DNA of 64,000 bases from Pseudomonadota bacterium (GTDB lineage Bacteria > Pseudomonadota > Gammaproteobacteria > Steroidobacterales > Steroidobacteraceae), in NCBI GenBank assembly GCA_018241505.1, contig JAFEDS010000033.1, positions 26,735 through 90,734 on the forward strand. The letters run 5' to 3'. The notes under the pieces are model-generated. The model saw only the letters and a program-made list of their open reading frames with translations. It ran no database searches and was not told the DNA's origin. The translations under genes were made by a program, and so were the position numbers. Of this stretch, positions 43,373 to 52,611 are shown one piece after another (positions within the stretch are counted from its first letter, which is position 1; each line of letters opens with the position of its first letter).

Positions 43373-44098
43373 CTACAGATCCCCGAATTTCTGCTGTAGC
43401 AAGGTCAGCGCGCACACGGCCGCGGTCTCCGTCCGCAGCACTCGCGGACCCATTCTGACAGCCGTAAATCCTGCCCTCAGGGCTGCGTCCTGCTCAACCT
43501 GCGCCAGTCCGCCTTCCGGCCCGATCAACACGGTAGCTCCCGCGCCGGCCTGAGCATCTGTAATTCGCAGCGACGCTCCGGGCGAGAGCAGCAGCGCGGC
43601 GCCCGTCACACCCTTCTCGAGCAACTCGTAAACAGTCATGGGCGGGTCAATGACAGGCACAACATTGCGTCCACACTGCTCACAAGCGGCAACGGCGATC
43701 CCCCGCCAATGTTGAACCTTTTTTGCAGCCTGCTTCTCATCCAGGTGAACGACACTGCGCTCCGTAAACACGGGAGCAATCCGAGTAACACCCAGCTCGG
43801 TCGCCTTTTGCACAACCCAATCCATGCGTTCGCCTCGGGAGATTCCCTGTGCCAGAGTCAGATCAAACGCCGACTCCCGGTCCGTGTCCCGATGCTCCAG
43901 AACGTTGAGCAGGACCGTGTCGCGCCGGATTTCATCGATGGCGGCTGCATGCTCACCGCCGCGCCCGTTGAACACGGTCAGTCGATCTCCAACGCGCGAC
44001 CGCAAGACACGCACGATGTGATTGCCGGCACCGCCGTCGACCGTCAGCTTTTGCCCGGCCTGCAAGTCACCATCGACAAATACGCGTGTCAATCGCAT
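43373..44098 (-). CDS. rsmE: 16S rRNA m3U1498 methyltransferase RsmE
   Basis: A 241-aa SPOUT methyltransferase. N-terminal PUA-like part (HIVRVLRSRVGD), then the knotted domain with ALAQGISRGERMDWVVQKATELGV, RWRGIAVAACEQCGR-type segment, LLSPGAS and VLIGPEGGL. It methylates N3 of U1498 in the 30S decoding centre. The ATG overlaps the bioA stop by 10 bp. Confidence 0.92.
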   Translation of the reverse strand: MRLTRVFVDGDLQAGQKLTVDGGAGNHIVRVLRSRVGDRLTVFNGRGGEHAAAIDEIRRDTVLLNVLEHRDTDRESAFDLTLAQGISRGERMDWVVQKATELGVTRIAPVFTERSVVHLDEKQAAKKVQHWRGIAVAACEQCGRNVVPVIDPPMTVYELLEKGVTGAALLLSPGASLRITDAQAGAGATVLIGPEGGLAQVEQDAALRAGFTAVRMGPRVLRTETAAVCALTLLQQKFGDL

Positions 44099-45444
44099 GT
44101 AGCCAGCTCAACTCCTTCGCGCGCGACCGTCACCATCAACTCGATTTCCTCGGGCGTAATCACGTACGGCGGCATGAAATAAATCACACTCCCAATCGGG
44201 CGCAACAACAGCCCCCGCTCCAACGCATGACGATACACCCGCATCCCGCGCCGTTCCTGCCACGGATAAGGCGCACGGCTCGCCTTGTCCTTGACCATTT
44301 CAATGGCCAGGATCATTCCCCGCTGACGAACTTCAGCGACATGCGGATGGTCCTCCAACTGCCGCGCCAGCGACCCCATATGTTCTGCTAACGCCCGGTT
44401 CCGTTCCAGTACGTTGTCGTCGGAGAAGATTTTCAGAGTTTCCACGGCCGCCGCGCAGCACAGAGGGTTGCCGGTAAAGCTGTGCGAGTGCAGGAACGCG
44501 TTGAGTTTTACATACTCATCGTAAAACGCTGTATACACATCCTCCGTGGTGACGACCGCTGAGAGAGGAAGGTACCCCGACGTCAGGCCCTTCGATAGAC
44601 AGACAAAGTCGGGCCGGATTCCTGCCTGTTCACAGGCGAACAAGGTTCCCGTCCGCCCAAAACCAACCGCGATCTCATCGGCGATCAGGTGCACTCCATG
44701 CCTGTCGCAGGCGTTCCTCAACATCTGCAGATAGACCGGGTCATACATGCGCATGCCGGCAGCGCATTGAACCAGCGGCTCGATGATGACTGCAGCGGCT
44801 TCGCCGGCGTGGCGGGCCAAGGTCTCTTCCATGTGCGCGAACATCCGCCGGGAGTGATCCGCCCAGCTTTCTCCCGGCTCACGCTCGAAGCAGTCCGGTG
44901 ACGGCACAGTGATCACATCCATCAACAACGGTTGGTAGATCTCTTTGTACAACTGCACATTGCCAACAGCGAGCGCACCGAGCGTCTCACCGTGATAGCT
45001 GTTTGATAGGGTGATGAAGCGCCGCTTGGCCGGCTTTCCCACGTTGCGCCAGTAGTGAAAGCTCATCTTCACGGCAACTTCAACGGCGGACGAACCGTTG
45101 TCGGCATAGAAACAGCGTGTGAGCCCGGCAGGCAAAACCTCGACCAGGCGTTCCGACAGCTCAATGACCGGTTCGTGAGTGAAGCCGGCCAGAATGACGT
45201 GCTCCAGCTTCTCGAGCTGGTCGCGCACCGCGGCGTTGATGCGCGCATTGGAGTGACCAAACAGGTTCACCCACCAGGAGCTGACGCAGTCCATATACCG
45301 GCGGCCGTCAAAGTCCTCCAGCCAGACTCCTTTGCCGCTGCGGATGGGGATGAGCGGAACCTGCTCGTGGTCCTTCATCTGTGTGCAGGGGTGCCAGACG
45401 TGCGCCAGATCGCGCTTTACGTAGGGGGAGTTTGCAGTGTTCAT
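44089..45444 (-). CDS. bioA: Adenosylmethionine-8-amino-7-oxononanoate aminotransferase
   Basis: A 451-aa class III aminotransferase with the BioA opening HVWHPCTQMKDH, SSWWVNLFGHSNARIN, ADNGSSAVEVAVKM, ADEIAVGFGRTG and the PLP lysine in CLSKGLTSGYLPLSA. It makes 7,8-diaminopelargonate in biotin synthesis using SAM as amino donor. ATG 45444 is the conserved start and overlaps the previous gene by ATGA. No other bio genes are nearby. Confidence 0.94.
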   Translation of the reverse strand: MNTANSPYVKRDLAHVWHPCTQMKDHEQVPLIPIRSGKGVWLEDFDGRRYMDCVSSWWVNLFGHSNARINAAVRDQLEKLEHVILAGFTHEPVIELSERLVEVLPAGLTRCFYADNGSSAVEVAVKMSFHYWRNVGKPAKRRFITLSNSYHGETLGALAVGNVQLYKEIYQPLLMDVITVPSPDCFEREPGESWADHSRRMFAHMEETLARHAGEAAAVIIEPLVQCAAGMRMYDPVYLQMLRNACDRHGVHLIADEIAVGFGRTGTLFACEQAGIRPDFVCLSKGLTSGYLPLSAVVTTEDVYTAFYDEYVKLNAFLHSHSFTGNPLCCAAAVETLKIFSDDNVLERNRALAEHMGSLARQLEDHPHVAEVRQRGMILAIEMVKDKASRAPYPWQERRGMRVYRHALERGLLLRPIGSVIYFMPPYVITPEEIELMVTVAREGVELATCD

Positions 45445-45896
45445 GCCCTCGATTGTGGCACAGCAGGGGTCACCGCTGCTTGATACCTTCCCCCTGCGCC
45501 AGCGTCGTCCAATGGCCATTGTCGCCGGATAGCTCGCTCGGCTCCGCTTCCGTCGGAGTCAAACATCTCATAGTGCCAGTAGCTTTGGTCGCTGAAGTTG
45601 TATGTGCTCACGGCGAGCGAATTGACCGTCTTGTCAGGATTGTTCATGGTGAAGCTACACGCCATGAACGCCCTGGTGACAGACCATCCGCACTCTTCGC
45701 GCCAGGTCCACTTGCCGCCTTTCTGATTGGCCACAGCCAGATTTTCTCCTTGATACAACCAGGTGCCGGCGGCGACGTCCAGGCGCTGAAGTTCGGGAGA
45801 TGCAGGCGGTGTATCAGCGAGCCCTGCCGATGACGCCAGGACTAACGCAGTGAGGGCGGCCACTGCGGGTGGTTTGGTGAGGACCGCGGCCGGCAT
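45441..45896 (-). CDS. Exported small protein, lipocalin/DUF1579-like
   Basis: A 151-aa protein with a signal peptide (VAALTALVLASSAGLA) and a middle part of alternating beta-type segments (LQRLDVAAGTWLYQGEN, WTWREECGWSVTRAFMAC, TYNFSDQSYWHYEMFDSDGSG) that resembles DUF1579-type barrels. The last 35 residues (RRQWPLDDAGAGG...) look out of character; another frame there gives GDNGHWTTLAQGEGIK, so a frameshift near 45535 is possible. The stop overlaps bioA (ATGA). Confidence 0.55.
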   Translation of the reverse strand: MPAAVLTKPPAVAALTALVLASSAGLADTPPASPELQRLDVAAGTWLYQGENLAVANQKGGKWTWREECGWSVTRAFMACSFTMNNPDKTVNSLAVSTYNFSDQSYWHYEMFDSDGSGAERAIRRQWPLDDAGAGGRYQAAVTPAVPQSRA

Positions 45897-46713
45897 GTCA
45901 ATTCACACCGAATCCATCGCAACCGTCGATGTGCGGCGGTTGGATACGATCATTGTAGTCGGCGGCGCCACAGTTGCCGAAGCGATGCGCGATACAGCGC
46001 TGATCGAATGGATCGCAAACGCTTCCACCGTGGTGAGGCGAACTTGCAGCGTGTGCACGGGTGCCTTTCTGCTGGCTGCGGCACGCTTGTTGGATGGGCG
46101 CCGTGCTGTAACCCATTGGGCGTCCGTGGAGGATCTGTTGGCTCAGTTTCCCGCGGTGGACGTGCAGCTCGATCCCATCTATGTCAACGACGGCAATATC
46201 TGGACATCCGCCGGCATTTCCGCGGGCATCGACCTGGCACTCACCCTGGTGGCCGCCGATCATGACCGCCGCCTGAGCCTGGCCGTCGCGCGGGATCTCG
46301 TCGTTTTTTTGCACCGCCCAGGAGGGCAGGCGCAGTTCAGCCGCACGCTGGCGGCGCAGGCGGACACCCATACGCGCAGCATCAAATCTCAGCTCGACAC
46401 CTTGCACGCCTGGATCGTCGAACACCTGGATGAGAATCTCGGTGTCGAGCGCCTTGCCGCGCGCATGAAGATGACGCCACGCACCTTTGCGCGAAAGTTT
46501 GTCGACGAGTATGGCCGCACCTCAACCAAGCTGGTCGAGGATCTGCGTCTCGAAACTGCATGCCGGCACCTGGAGGAAAACCGGGTTTCCATCAAACAGA
46601 TTGCTTGCCTTTGTGGCTTCGGGGACGAGGAGCGCATGAGAAGGGTGTTCGTGCGGCGCTTGCGTGTACATCCTGCCGGCTATCGCGAACAGTTCGCCGC
46701 GGGTGTGGCATGA
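45850..46713 (+). CDS. GlxA-type AraC regulator, N-terminally truncated
   Basis: About 287 aa. The first 165 residues are a DJ-1/PfpI-like domain entered part way: GGLVRTAAGMSIHTES, DTIIVVGG, SVCTGAFLLAAARLLDGRRAVTHW, IWTSAGISAGIDLAL. The AraC helix-turn-helix pair follows (LAARMKMTPRTFARKF and IKQIACLCGFGDEERMRRVF). Full-length relatives have about 45-60 more residues before GG-V. The start is unclear: GTG 45850 overlaps the divergent gene by 47 bp; ATG 45895 shares CATG with that gene's start. Confidence 0.7.
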   Translation: MRAATAGGLVRTAAGMSIHTESIATVDVRRLDTIIVVGGATVAEAMRDTALIEWIANASTVVRRTCSVCTGAFLLAAARLLDGRRAVTHWASVEDLLAQFPAVDVQLDPIYVNDGNIWTSAGISAGIDLALTLVAADHDRRLSLAVARDLVVFLHRPGGQAQFSRTLAAQADTHTRSIKSQLDTLHAWIVEHLDENLGVERLAARMKMTPRTFARKFVDEYGRTSTKLVEDLRLETACRHLEENRVSIKQIACLCGFGDEERMRRVFVRRLRVHPAGYREQFAAGVA

Positions 46714-46722
46714 TCGTCCCTC

Positions 46723-47316
46723 ATGCAGTCACCACTGAAAATCGAGCCGGCGACCGGCCTTTTGTCCGATACCCGTCAGGTCCTATCGCCCTTCTACGAC
46801 GCCCGCCCCACGGGCGTGCTACCTGAGCTGATCGTTGTACACGGCATCAGCATGCCGCCAGGCGAGTTCGGGGGGCCGTGGATTGACCGTCTGTTTACCG
46901 GCAATCTGCCACCCGACGCGCATCCGTACTTCAAAGAGACGTCGAAGCTTCGCGTTTCCGCCCATGCACTGATTCAACGCGATGGGACCATTGTTCAGTA
47001 TGTGCCCTTCGGTCAGCGGGCATGGCATGCGGGCCAATCACACTACCGTGGGCGTGCGGGGTGCAACGACTTCTCGATTGGTATAGAGCTCGAGGGTACG
47101 GGTGAGGTGCCTTACACCGAAGCCCAATACAGTCAGCTCGCAGTGTTGGTTGGGGCGTTGCTGGCGACGTACCCGTCGCTTTCGATCGACCACATTGCGG
47201 GTCACAGCGACATTGCGCCCGGACGCAAGACAGATCCCGGCCCGTCGTTTGAGTGGGAGCGATGGCGGTCGATTCTTCGTGCTCAGGGCCAGGTTCCAGA
47301 GCGGCGGAAGCGCTAG
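46723..47316 (+). CDS. ampD: 1,6-anhydro-N-acetylmuramyl-L-alanine amidase AmpD
   Basis: A 197-aa cytosolic zinc amidase: LIVVHGISMPPGEFGG with the first zinc His, RVSAHALIQRDGTIVQYV, AWHAG, IGIELEG and HSDIAPGRKTDPG. It splits anhydro-muropeptides during cell-wall recycling and so lowers AmpR-dependent beta-lactamase induction where present. It lies 9 bp after the regulator gene. The C-terminus is a short basic tail. Confidence 0.93.
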   Translation: MQSPLKIEPATGLLSDTRQVLSPFYDARPTGVLPELIVVHGISMPPGEFGGPWIDRLFTGNLPPDAHPYFKETSKLRVSAHALIQRDGTIVQYVPFGQRAWHAGQSHYRGRAGCNDFSIGIELEGTGEVPYTEAQYSQLAVLVGALLATYPSLSIDHIAGHSDIAPGRKTDPGPSFEWERWRSILRAQGQVPERRKR

Positions 47317-47349
47317 CCCCGCCGCCGCGCCAAGCGCTACCGCGCCGCG

Positions 47350-47913
47350 CTAGGCCTTCTTCCCTCGATCATGCCTCCACAACACCTCCGTGCCGCGCTC
47401 ATGACGCGCCAACACCCGCGCCATCACAAACAACAAGTCTGACAGCCGGTTCAAATACTTGATGACTTCCGGGCTGACCGACTCCACACGGGACAAAGTC
47501 AACACGCGACGCTCAGCACGACGCGCAATCGTCCGTGAAACGTGACAGGCCGCGGCCGCCGGGCCGCCTCCGGGCAGAATGAACTCCTTCAACGGCGGCA
47601 GCGTATCGTTGAACTCATCGAGCACCGTCTCGAGTCGCGAAGCATGCTCTGCCTTGATGACTGTGTGACCCGGGATGCAAAGCTCTCCGCCCATATCGAA
47701 CAGCTCGTGTTGAATCTCGGTCAGGCAGCTCGTCACATTTGACGGCAGCCCTGGCACCGCGAGCAGCACCCCGATCGAGCTGTTCAGCTCATCGACCGTC
47801 CCATACGCCTCGACCCGCTCTCCATCCTTAGGCACGCGTGTGCCGTCCCCGAGCCCGGTCGTGCCGTCGTCGCCGGTGCGCGTATAGATTTTGCTCAGGC
47901 GGTTGCCCATCAT
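47350..47913 (-). CDS. PduO-type cob(I)alamin adenosyltransferase
   Basis: A 187-aa enzyme with the ATP motif KIYTRTGDDGTTGLGDGTR, VEAYGTVDELNSSIG and the later RRAERRV...YLNRLSDLLFVMAR. It transfers adenosyl from ATP to cob(I)alamin. GGAGACGG lies before the ATG pair. Divergent from the hisN-like gene. Together with the BtuD-like and BtuC-like genes in this window it suggests imported corrinoid use. Confidence 0.92.
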   Translation of the reverse strand: MMGNRLSKIYTRTGDDGTTGLGDGTRVPKDGERVEAYGTVDELNSSIGVLLAVPGLPSNVTSCLTEIQHELFDMGGELCIPGHTVIKAEHASRLETVLDEFNDTLPPLKEFILPGGGPAAAACHVSRTIARRAERRVLTLSRVESVSPEVIKYLNRLSDLLFVMARVLARHERGTEVLWRHDRGKKA

Positions 47914-47951
47914 CCGTCTCCGTTAATTCTCATCGGGAATAGTGCCAGACA

Positions 47952-48719
47952 ATGCCCTCCAAAGAGCTCCAGGCAGCGCGCGACGCAGCAGAAGCCGCCG
48001 CGGTCGTCATCCGTTCCATGTACCAAAAGAACCTGCAGATCACGACCAAGGCGGACGCCACGCCCGTGACCGAGGCGGACGTTCGGGCGGAAGAGGCCAT
48101 CAAATCGGTACTGACCGAGCGATTCCCCAGTTACGGGTTCTATGGCGAAGAAACTGGAAAGCACGCGCTTGATGCCGAAAGCGTGTGGCTGGTCGATCCC
48201 ATTGATGGCACGAAGTCATTTGTCCGTGAGACGCCGTTTTTCTCCACCCAGATCGCGCTCATACGCGGCGGGCGGTTCGTATTGGGTGTGTCCAGTGCTC
48301 CTGCCTATGGCGAGATCGCCTGGGCAGAAGAGGGCGGTGGCGCCTTTCTGAACGATAAGCCCATACGGGTAAGCCGGGTGGCCGATCTCGCGGGCAGCAT
48401 CCTCTCTGGCGGCAACCTCAAGACGCTGACGCGCTCACCTGCCTGGGATCGCTACGGCGGATTGATCCAGAAAGTCAGTCGCGTACGCGGCTACGGCGAC
48501 TTTGTGCATTACCACCTGCTGGCGCGCGGCGCCCTGGATATCGTCGTCGAATCCGACGTACACGTCTTGGACGTCGCAGCACTGACGGTGATCATCCGTG
48601 AGGCGGGTGGCATGTTCACCGACCTCCATGGCCATCCCGTCGGCCTGGATACGACGACAGTTCTGGCGACCAATGGGGCATTGCACGCAACAGTGCAGCG
48701 GGAGCTGGGTCTCGACTGA
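47952..48719 (+). CDS. Inositol monophosphatase-family phosphatase, HisN-like
   Basis: A 255-aa enzyme: PVTEADVRAEEAI, FYGEETG, WLVDPIDGTKSFVRE (metal-binding motif 1) and VLDVAALTVIIREAGG (motif 2, with Leu where Trp is usual). The pattern is closest to histidinol-phosphate phosphatases of the HisN type. CysQ-like or general sugar-phosphate activity cannot be excluded. Confidence 0.82.
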   Translation: MPSKELQAARDAAEAAAVVIRSMYQKNLQITTKADATPVTEADVRAEEAIKSVLTERFPSYGFYGEETGKHALDAESVWLVDPIDGTKSFVRETPFFSTQIALIRGGRFVLGVSSAPAYGEIAWAEEGGGAFLNDKPIRVSRVADLAGSILSGGNLKTLTRSPAWDRYGGLIQKVSRVRGYGDFVHYHLLARGALDIVVESDVHVLDVAALTVIIREAGGMFTDLHGHPVGLDTTTVLATNGALHATVQRELGLD

Positions 48720-48783
48720 TCAATGGAACACGGGTGGGAGGCTCGCGTTAATCGCTTACCCATTTGCGAGGCAGGGCCCATCC

Positions 48784-49104
48784 ATGAGTACCGATAATCC
48801 TCACGCCAGAGACATTGCACAGCAGGAACTGCGCGACATGCTGGCGAGCACCGAAGCGTTGCTTGCGGCTTTAGGTGACCAGAATGGCGAGGCCATTGAT
48901 GAATTGCGCGCGCGCCTGACATCGACGATCTCGGACGTCAAAAGAGAGCTCAGCAACTCCTTCGTGATGGGTGCGCGCGAGAAGATCGCGCAAGCTCGTG
49001 ACACGGTCACGCAAGTGAACGAGTTCGTGACCCAGAGGCCTTGGACGTCCGTTGCGATCGGCGCGGGCATCGGTTTGATCGCCGGAATGCTGCTGAAGGA
49101 CTGA
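48784..49104 (+). CDS. DUF883/ElaB-YqjD-type membrane protein
   Basis: A 106-aa protein: a long amphipathic helix (DIAQQELRDMLASTEALLAAL...) and a C-terminal membrane helix PWTSVAIGAGIGLIAGMLLKD, the signature of ribosome- or membrane-associated ElaB/YqjD proteins that appear in stationary phase. ATG 48784 is preceded by GAGGCAGGG. It follows the hisN-like gene by 64 bp. Confidence 0.85.
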   Translation: MSTDNPHARDIAQQELRDMLASTEALLAALGDQNGEAIDELRARLTSTISDVKRELSNSFVMGAREKIAQARDTVTQVNEFVTQRPWTSVAIGAGIGLIAGMLLKD

Positions 49105-49114
49105 CGGTCGTGGA

Positions 49115-49882
49115 TCACGCCGGCACAAAAATCCGGCGCCCGTCCTGCCGCACCTCGATCATCGGCGTCAGATACAAACTGCTGAGTCTCTCGGCGGTGA
49201 TCGATTCACTCGCCACTCCCATACTCCAGCGTCCATCTCCAAACAGCAGCAACGCACGGTCGGAAAACCGAGCCGCCAGCGTCGGGTCGTGAAGCGTCGC
49301 GATCACCGTGCTGCCACTCCGCGTCAACTCACGGAACAGCTCCAGCACAGCGAGCTGATGGTGCGGATCGAGGTGATTGGTCGGCTCGTCCAGCAGATAC
49401 ACGGCAGGCGCTTGCGCCAGCAACGACGCAATAGCCACTCGCCGCTGCTCCCCGCCTGACATAGTGTCGGTACGTCGATCGGCGAAGTCGGCAAGATCGA
49501 CAGCGCTCAATGCCTTGCGCGCCAGTTCCCCATCCTGCGCGTTTTCCCACTGCCAAAATTTGAGGTGAGGGTGCCTCCCAATCAGCACCGTCTCGGTTGC
49601 AGTGGTGACGAACCCCTCATCGAGATCCTGCGCCAATAACCCGAGTCGCCGTGCGACTGCACGCCGGTCCCGTTCTTCCACGGCGCTACCGTCGAGCAAC
49701 ACCGTGCCAGCAGCCGGCTTCCGCAACCCGGCCAGCGTGTGCAGCGTAAGCGTCTTGCCGCACCCGTTGCGCCCCAAAACCGCGACGAATTCGCCAGGGG
49801 AGAAGCTGACGCTCAACCCGCTGACCAACTGCCGCGCCCCTACGCTGACCGCGACGTCCTTCGCTTCTAGTGGCTTGCCCAC
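49115..49882 (-). CDS. ABC transporter ATP-binding protein, FecE/BtuD type
   Basis: A 255-aa ATPase: Walker A GRNGCGKT, Q-loop LAQDLDEG, signature MSGGEQRRVAIA, Walker B VYLLDEPTNHLDP and H-loop TLHDPT. The family imports cobalamin, heme or siderophores. Its likely permease is the BtuC-like gene at 53757-54761, also leftward but 4 kb away. The ATG lies within the end of the upstream metalloprotein gene (16-bp overlap). Confidence 0.85.
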   Translation of the reverse strand: MGKPLEAKDVAVSVGARQLVSGLSVSFSPGEFVAVLGRNGCGKTLTLHTLAGLRKPAAGTVLLDGSAVEERDRRAVARRLGLLAQDLDEGFVTTATETVLIGRHPHLKFWQWENAQDGELARKALSAVDLADFADRRTDTMSGGEQRRVAIASLLAQAPAVYLLDEPTNHLDPHHQLAVLELFRELTRSGSTVIATLHDPTLAARFSDRALLLFGDGRWSMGVASESITAERLSSLYLTPMIEVRQDGRRIFVPA

Positions 49883-50640
49883 CGGATCTCCAATGCGGTA
49901 GCAGGCCCCACAACAACCGTATTCAACCCTTCCGGCATCTCCGCACTCTGTGTGCTCACAGCCCGCCGCCCGGCCATGATCTCCGCCTGATCTTGCGGAT
50001 ACAGGGGCTTGCGCGACGGGTCAGCGAATCCAATGGGAAACAACGGCACTCCAGTGGAGTAGTCGTACTTGTCAGTCGCACCCAATGTATGCAGCAACTC
50101 ATGCGTAACTACGACGTTGTTGGTCCGAGCCATCTGCTTCGAAGCAAACGCATGGGTCACCCCAATCAACCCCTTCTGCATCCCATGCGAATCCGGCACA
50201 GTCTGCAGCGTGGATGGATCATGGAAGAGCACGAACATTCGAACGTGCGGCGGTGCGCGCCCATGCGTATCAGCGTTTCGCGACGCATACCATCGAAGCT
50301 TCAGACTCCACCAAACGGTGCCGAGAACGCCGGCATCGCGCGGAAGCTCTGGCGGGGGTTTTCGCACTTGTGGATACACCACAATGTGCACGGGCTCCGC
50401 TAACGACTTGCCATAGCGGTGCGCCTCGCGCGCCATGAAATCGCCTATGTCAGCGAAGTCCCCAATATCAATACCGTCGACATAACTCTGCGCGGTGGTC
50501 GTCCCGTCGGCGTTGACGGGAAAGATGCCAACCCACAACGGATCCTTCCAACGGGTGCTGCCGTACCGCTCAAACGACGTGTGAACAGCGGCCCACAGCA
50601 GCACGATCAGCAGGATCGCGATCCGGATGTTCCGCCACAC
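49867..50640 (-). CDS. Membrane-anchored putative zinc metallopeptidase
   Basis: A 257-aa protein with one N-terminal helix (IAILLIVLLWAAVHTSF) and a periplasmic domain. Its key motif is THELLHTLGATDKYD, that is HExxHxxGxxD (residues about 180-190), like metzincin zinc sites with Asp as third ligand. The rest (VGIFPVNADGTTTAQSYVDGID..., HIVVYPQV) matches no family I know. Overlap with the ABC ATPase gene suggests co-translation. Peptidase activity is inferred from the motif alone. Confidence 0.6.
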   Translation of the reverse strand: MWRNIRIAILLIVLLWAAVHTSFERYGSTRWKDPLWVGIFPVNADGTTTAQSYVDGIDIGDFADIGDFMAREAHRYGKSLAEPVHIVVYPQVRKPPPELPRDAGVLGTVWWSLKLRWYASRNADTHGRAPPHVRMFVLFHDPSTLQTVPDSHGMQKGLIGVTHAFASKQMARTNNVVVTHELLHTLGATDKYDYSTGVPLFPIGFADPSRKPLYPQDQAEIMAGRRAVSTQSAEMPEGLNTVVVGPATALEIRWASH

Positions 50641-50690
50641 GTTCGGCTCAGGCTCGAAGGCGCGTCATGTGACCGAGGCTCGTCGCGGGC

Positions 50691-51404
50691 TCACGGCTGC
50701 AGCCGCGTTGACTTCCAAGGTCCCACGTCAAACGTCCCATCGGCTTGCTTCTTCAGCGTCCGCGTCCAGCGGGCGCGATCATGAATCCGGCCAGCCCCTT
50801 CGACCCACAATTCCACACTCTCTGCCCAAATGCGAAATCCGCCCCAATGAGGTGGTCGCGGCACGTCCACAGTCGAGGCGGCGGGCGCGTCGAGATTGGC
50901 GCTCAGCGAATCGACCGGAGCATCCGGGACGGGCGTTCCGAACCGCTTTGCCGCTGCCACAACGGCGGCCTGTAATTCGTCGCGCGAGCCAATGGGCTCG
51001 CTCTGCTGACTGGCCCATGCGCCGAGTCGGCTCTGCCATGCGCGCGAAGCGAAATATGCGTCGCTGTCCGCCTCCGGCGCCTTCACCACGGGCCCTTCGA
51101 CCCGGACCTGCCGATGCAGCGCGTCCCAATGAATCACCGCGGCCGCACGCGGGTTCTGCGTGAGCTGTCGACCCTTCCGCGATTGGTAGTTCGTAAAGAA
51201 AACCAGGTAGCCCGGAGTGGGGACGATGCTTTTGCACAGGACGACCCGTGCGGAGGGCTGCCCCTCGGGGTCGACGGTCGCTACGACCATTGCGTTCGGA
51301 TTGGGCTGCTGAGCGGCCTTCCAGGCCTCGTCCTGCCAGCGGCTGGCGACGGCAAGGGGTTCCACAGGCAGCGGATCGGATAGAAGCTCGGTATGGTGGC
51401 GCAT
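50691..51404 (-). CDS. pdxH: Pyridoxamine 5'-phosphate oxidase
   Basis: About 237 aa from ATG 51404. Family segments: NAMVVATVDPEGQPSARVVLCK, GYLVFFTNYQSRKGRQL, FASRAWQSRLGAWASQQS and the C-terminal RIWAESVELWVEGAGRIHDRARW...RLQP. It makes PLP with FMN. Between WASQQS and the C-terminus is a Pro/Ala/Asp insert (VPDAPVDSLSANLDAPAAS) that is longer than usual. GTG 51422 is an alternative start. Confidence 0.9.
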   Translation of the reverse strand: MRHHTELLSDPLPVEPLAVASRWQDEAWKAAQQPNPNAMVVATVDPEGQPSARVVLCKSIVPTPGYLVFFTNYQSRKGRQLTQNPRAAAVIHWDALHRQVRVEGPVVKAPEADSDAYFASRAWQSRLGAWASQQSEPIGSRDELQAAVVAAAKRFGTPVPDAPVDSLSANLDAPAASTVDVPRPPHWGGFRIWAESVELWVEGAGRIHDRARWTRTLKKQADGTFDVGPWKSTRLQP

Positions 51405-51479
51405 TGCGTAATCGTAAACCACCCGATAAAAAGGGTGGTCACTTCCCTGATAAACCTAAACCCGTAAGACCCTTCAGCC

Positions 51480-52604
51480 ATGGCGACCGATGATGTGACC
51501 TTGGATGGCCTGCGCCAGCGTGTGACTGACATAGACCGTCAGATGATCGCCCTTGTTGCGGAGCGCAAGCGCGTCAGCGGCGAGATCGCCCGCGTCAAAC
51601 GGTCTACGGGTCATCCCACGCGCGACTATGAGCGTGAAAGGGAGGTCATCCTCGGCGTTCGAAAGATGGCCGCTGAATTGGGGCTCTCGCCGGCTTTGGC
51701 CGAGGACATCCTCAGGCTCCTCATCCGCTCATCGCTGACCACCCAGGAGCACGCGAGCGTCGTTGCCCGAGGCACAGGATCAGGGCGCCGCGCGCTGGTG
51801 ATCGGAGGTGCCGGAAAAATGGGCCGATGGTTTGTCGAATTCTTAACGTCCCAAGGCTTCAGTGTGGAGGTCGCGGATCCCGGCACGGTTCCTGCCGGAG
51901 TCGCTCGTGTGGACGACTGGCGCAGCACGGACCTCAAGCATGATTACATCGTGTTGGCGACGCCGTTGGGCGTGACGGATGCAATCTTGCGCGAGCTTGC
52001 ACTTCGCCGTCCGACCGGTGTCATCTTTGACGTCGGGTCGCTCAAGTCGCCGCTGCGCGCGGGTTTGATGGCACTGAAATCATTGGGGTGTAAAGTCACG
52101 TCCGTGCATCCGATGTTCGGACCTGATACGGAGCTGCTATCGGGACGCCACGTTGTGTTTGTAGATTTGGGCTCACCCGAGGCTCTCACAGCGGCTCGTG
52201 AGTTGTTTTCGCCCACGATGGCTGAGCAAGTTGTGATGAGCCTCGATGATCACGACCGTCTGATCGCGTATGTTCTGGGTCTGTCCCACGCGTTGAATAT
52301 TGCATTCTTCACCGCGTTGGCGGAAAGCGGCGAGGCCGCGCCGAAGCTGGCGAAGATGTCGAGCACGACTTTCGACTCCCAGCTCGATGTAGCAGCACGA
52401 GTGGCACAGGAGAGCCCAGACCTGTATTACGAGATTCAAAGCTTGAACGACTACGGTGCAGAATCCCTCGAAGCACTCTCGCGGGCCGTGGAACGAATCC
52501 GCGCGGCAGTCATTTCGCAGGATCATGAAGCGTTCGTTGCACTAATGCGCCGAGGGCGCGACTACCTGGAAGATCGGCGCAGCGTGGCGGAGCGCCGCGC
52601 CTGA
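51480..52604 (+). CDS. tyrA: Chorismate mutase / prephenate dehydrogenase
   Basis: A 374-aa fusion. Residues 1-90 are an AroQ-type chorismate mutase ([27 protein letters not shown]). From about residue 100 an NAD-binding prephenate dehydrogenase domain follows ([42 protein letters not shown]). It leads chorismate to hydroxyphenylpyruvate for tyrosine. The order matches E. coli TyrA. The cyclase gene follows 8 bp downstream. Confidence 0.93.
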   Translation: MATDDVTLDGLRQRVTDIDRQMIALVAERKRVSGEIARVKRSTGHPTRDYEREREVILGVRKMAAELGLSPALAEDILRLLIRSSLTTQEHASVVARGTGSGRRALVIGGAGKMGRWFVEFLTSQGFSVEVADPGTVPAGVARVDDWRSTDLKHDYIVLATPLGVTDAILRELALRRPTGVIFDVGSLKSPLRAGLMALKSLGCKVTSVHPMFGPDTELLSGRHVVFVDLGSPEALTAARELFSPTMAEQVVMSLDDHDRLIAYVLGLSHALNIAFFTALAESGEAAPKLAKMSSTTFDSQLDVAARVAQESPDLYYEIQSLNDYGAESLEALSRAVERIRAAVISQDHEAFVALMRRGRDYLEDRRSVAERRA

Positions 52605-52611
52605 TTTCAGC

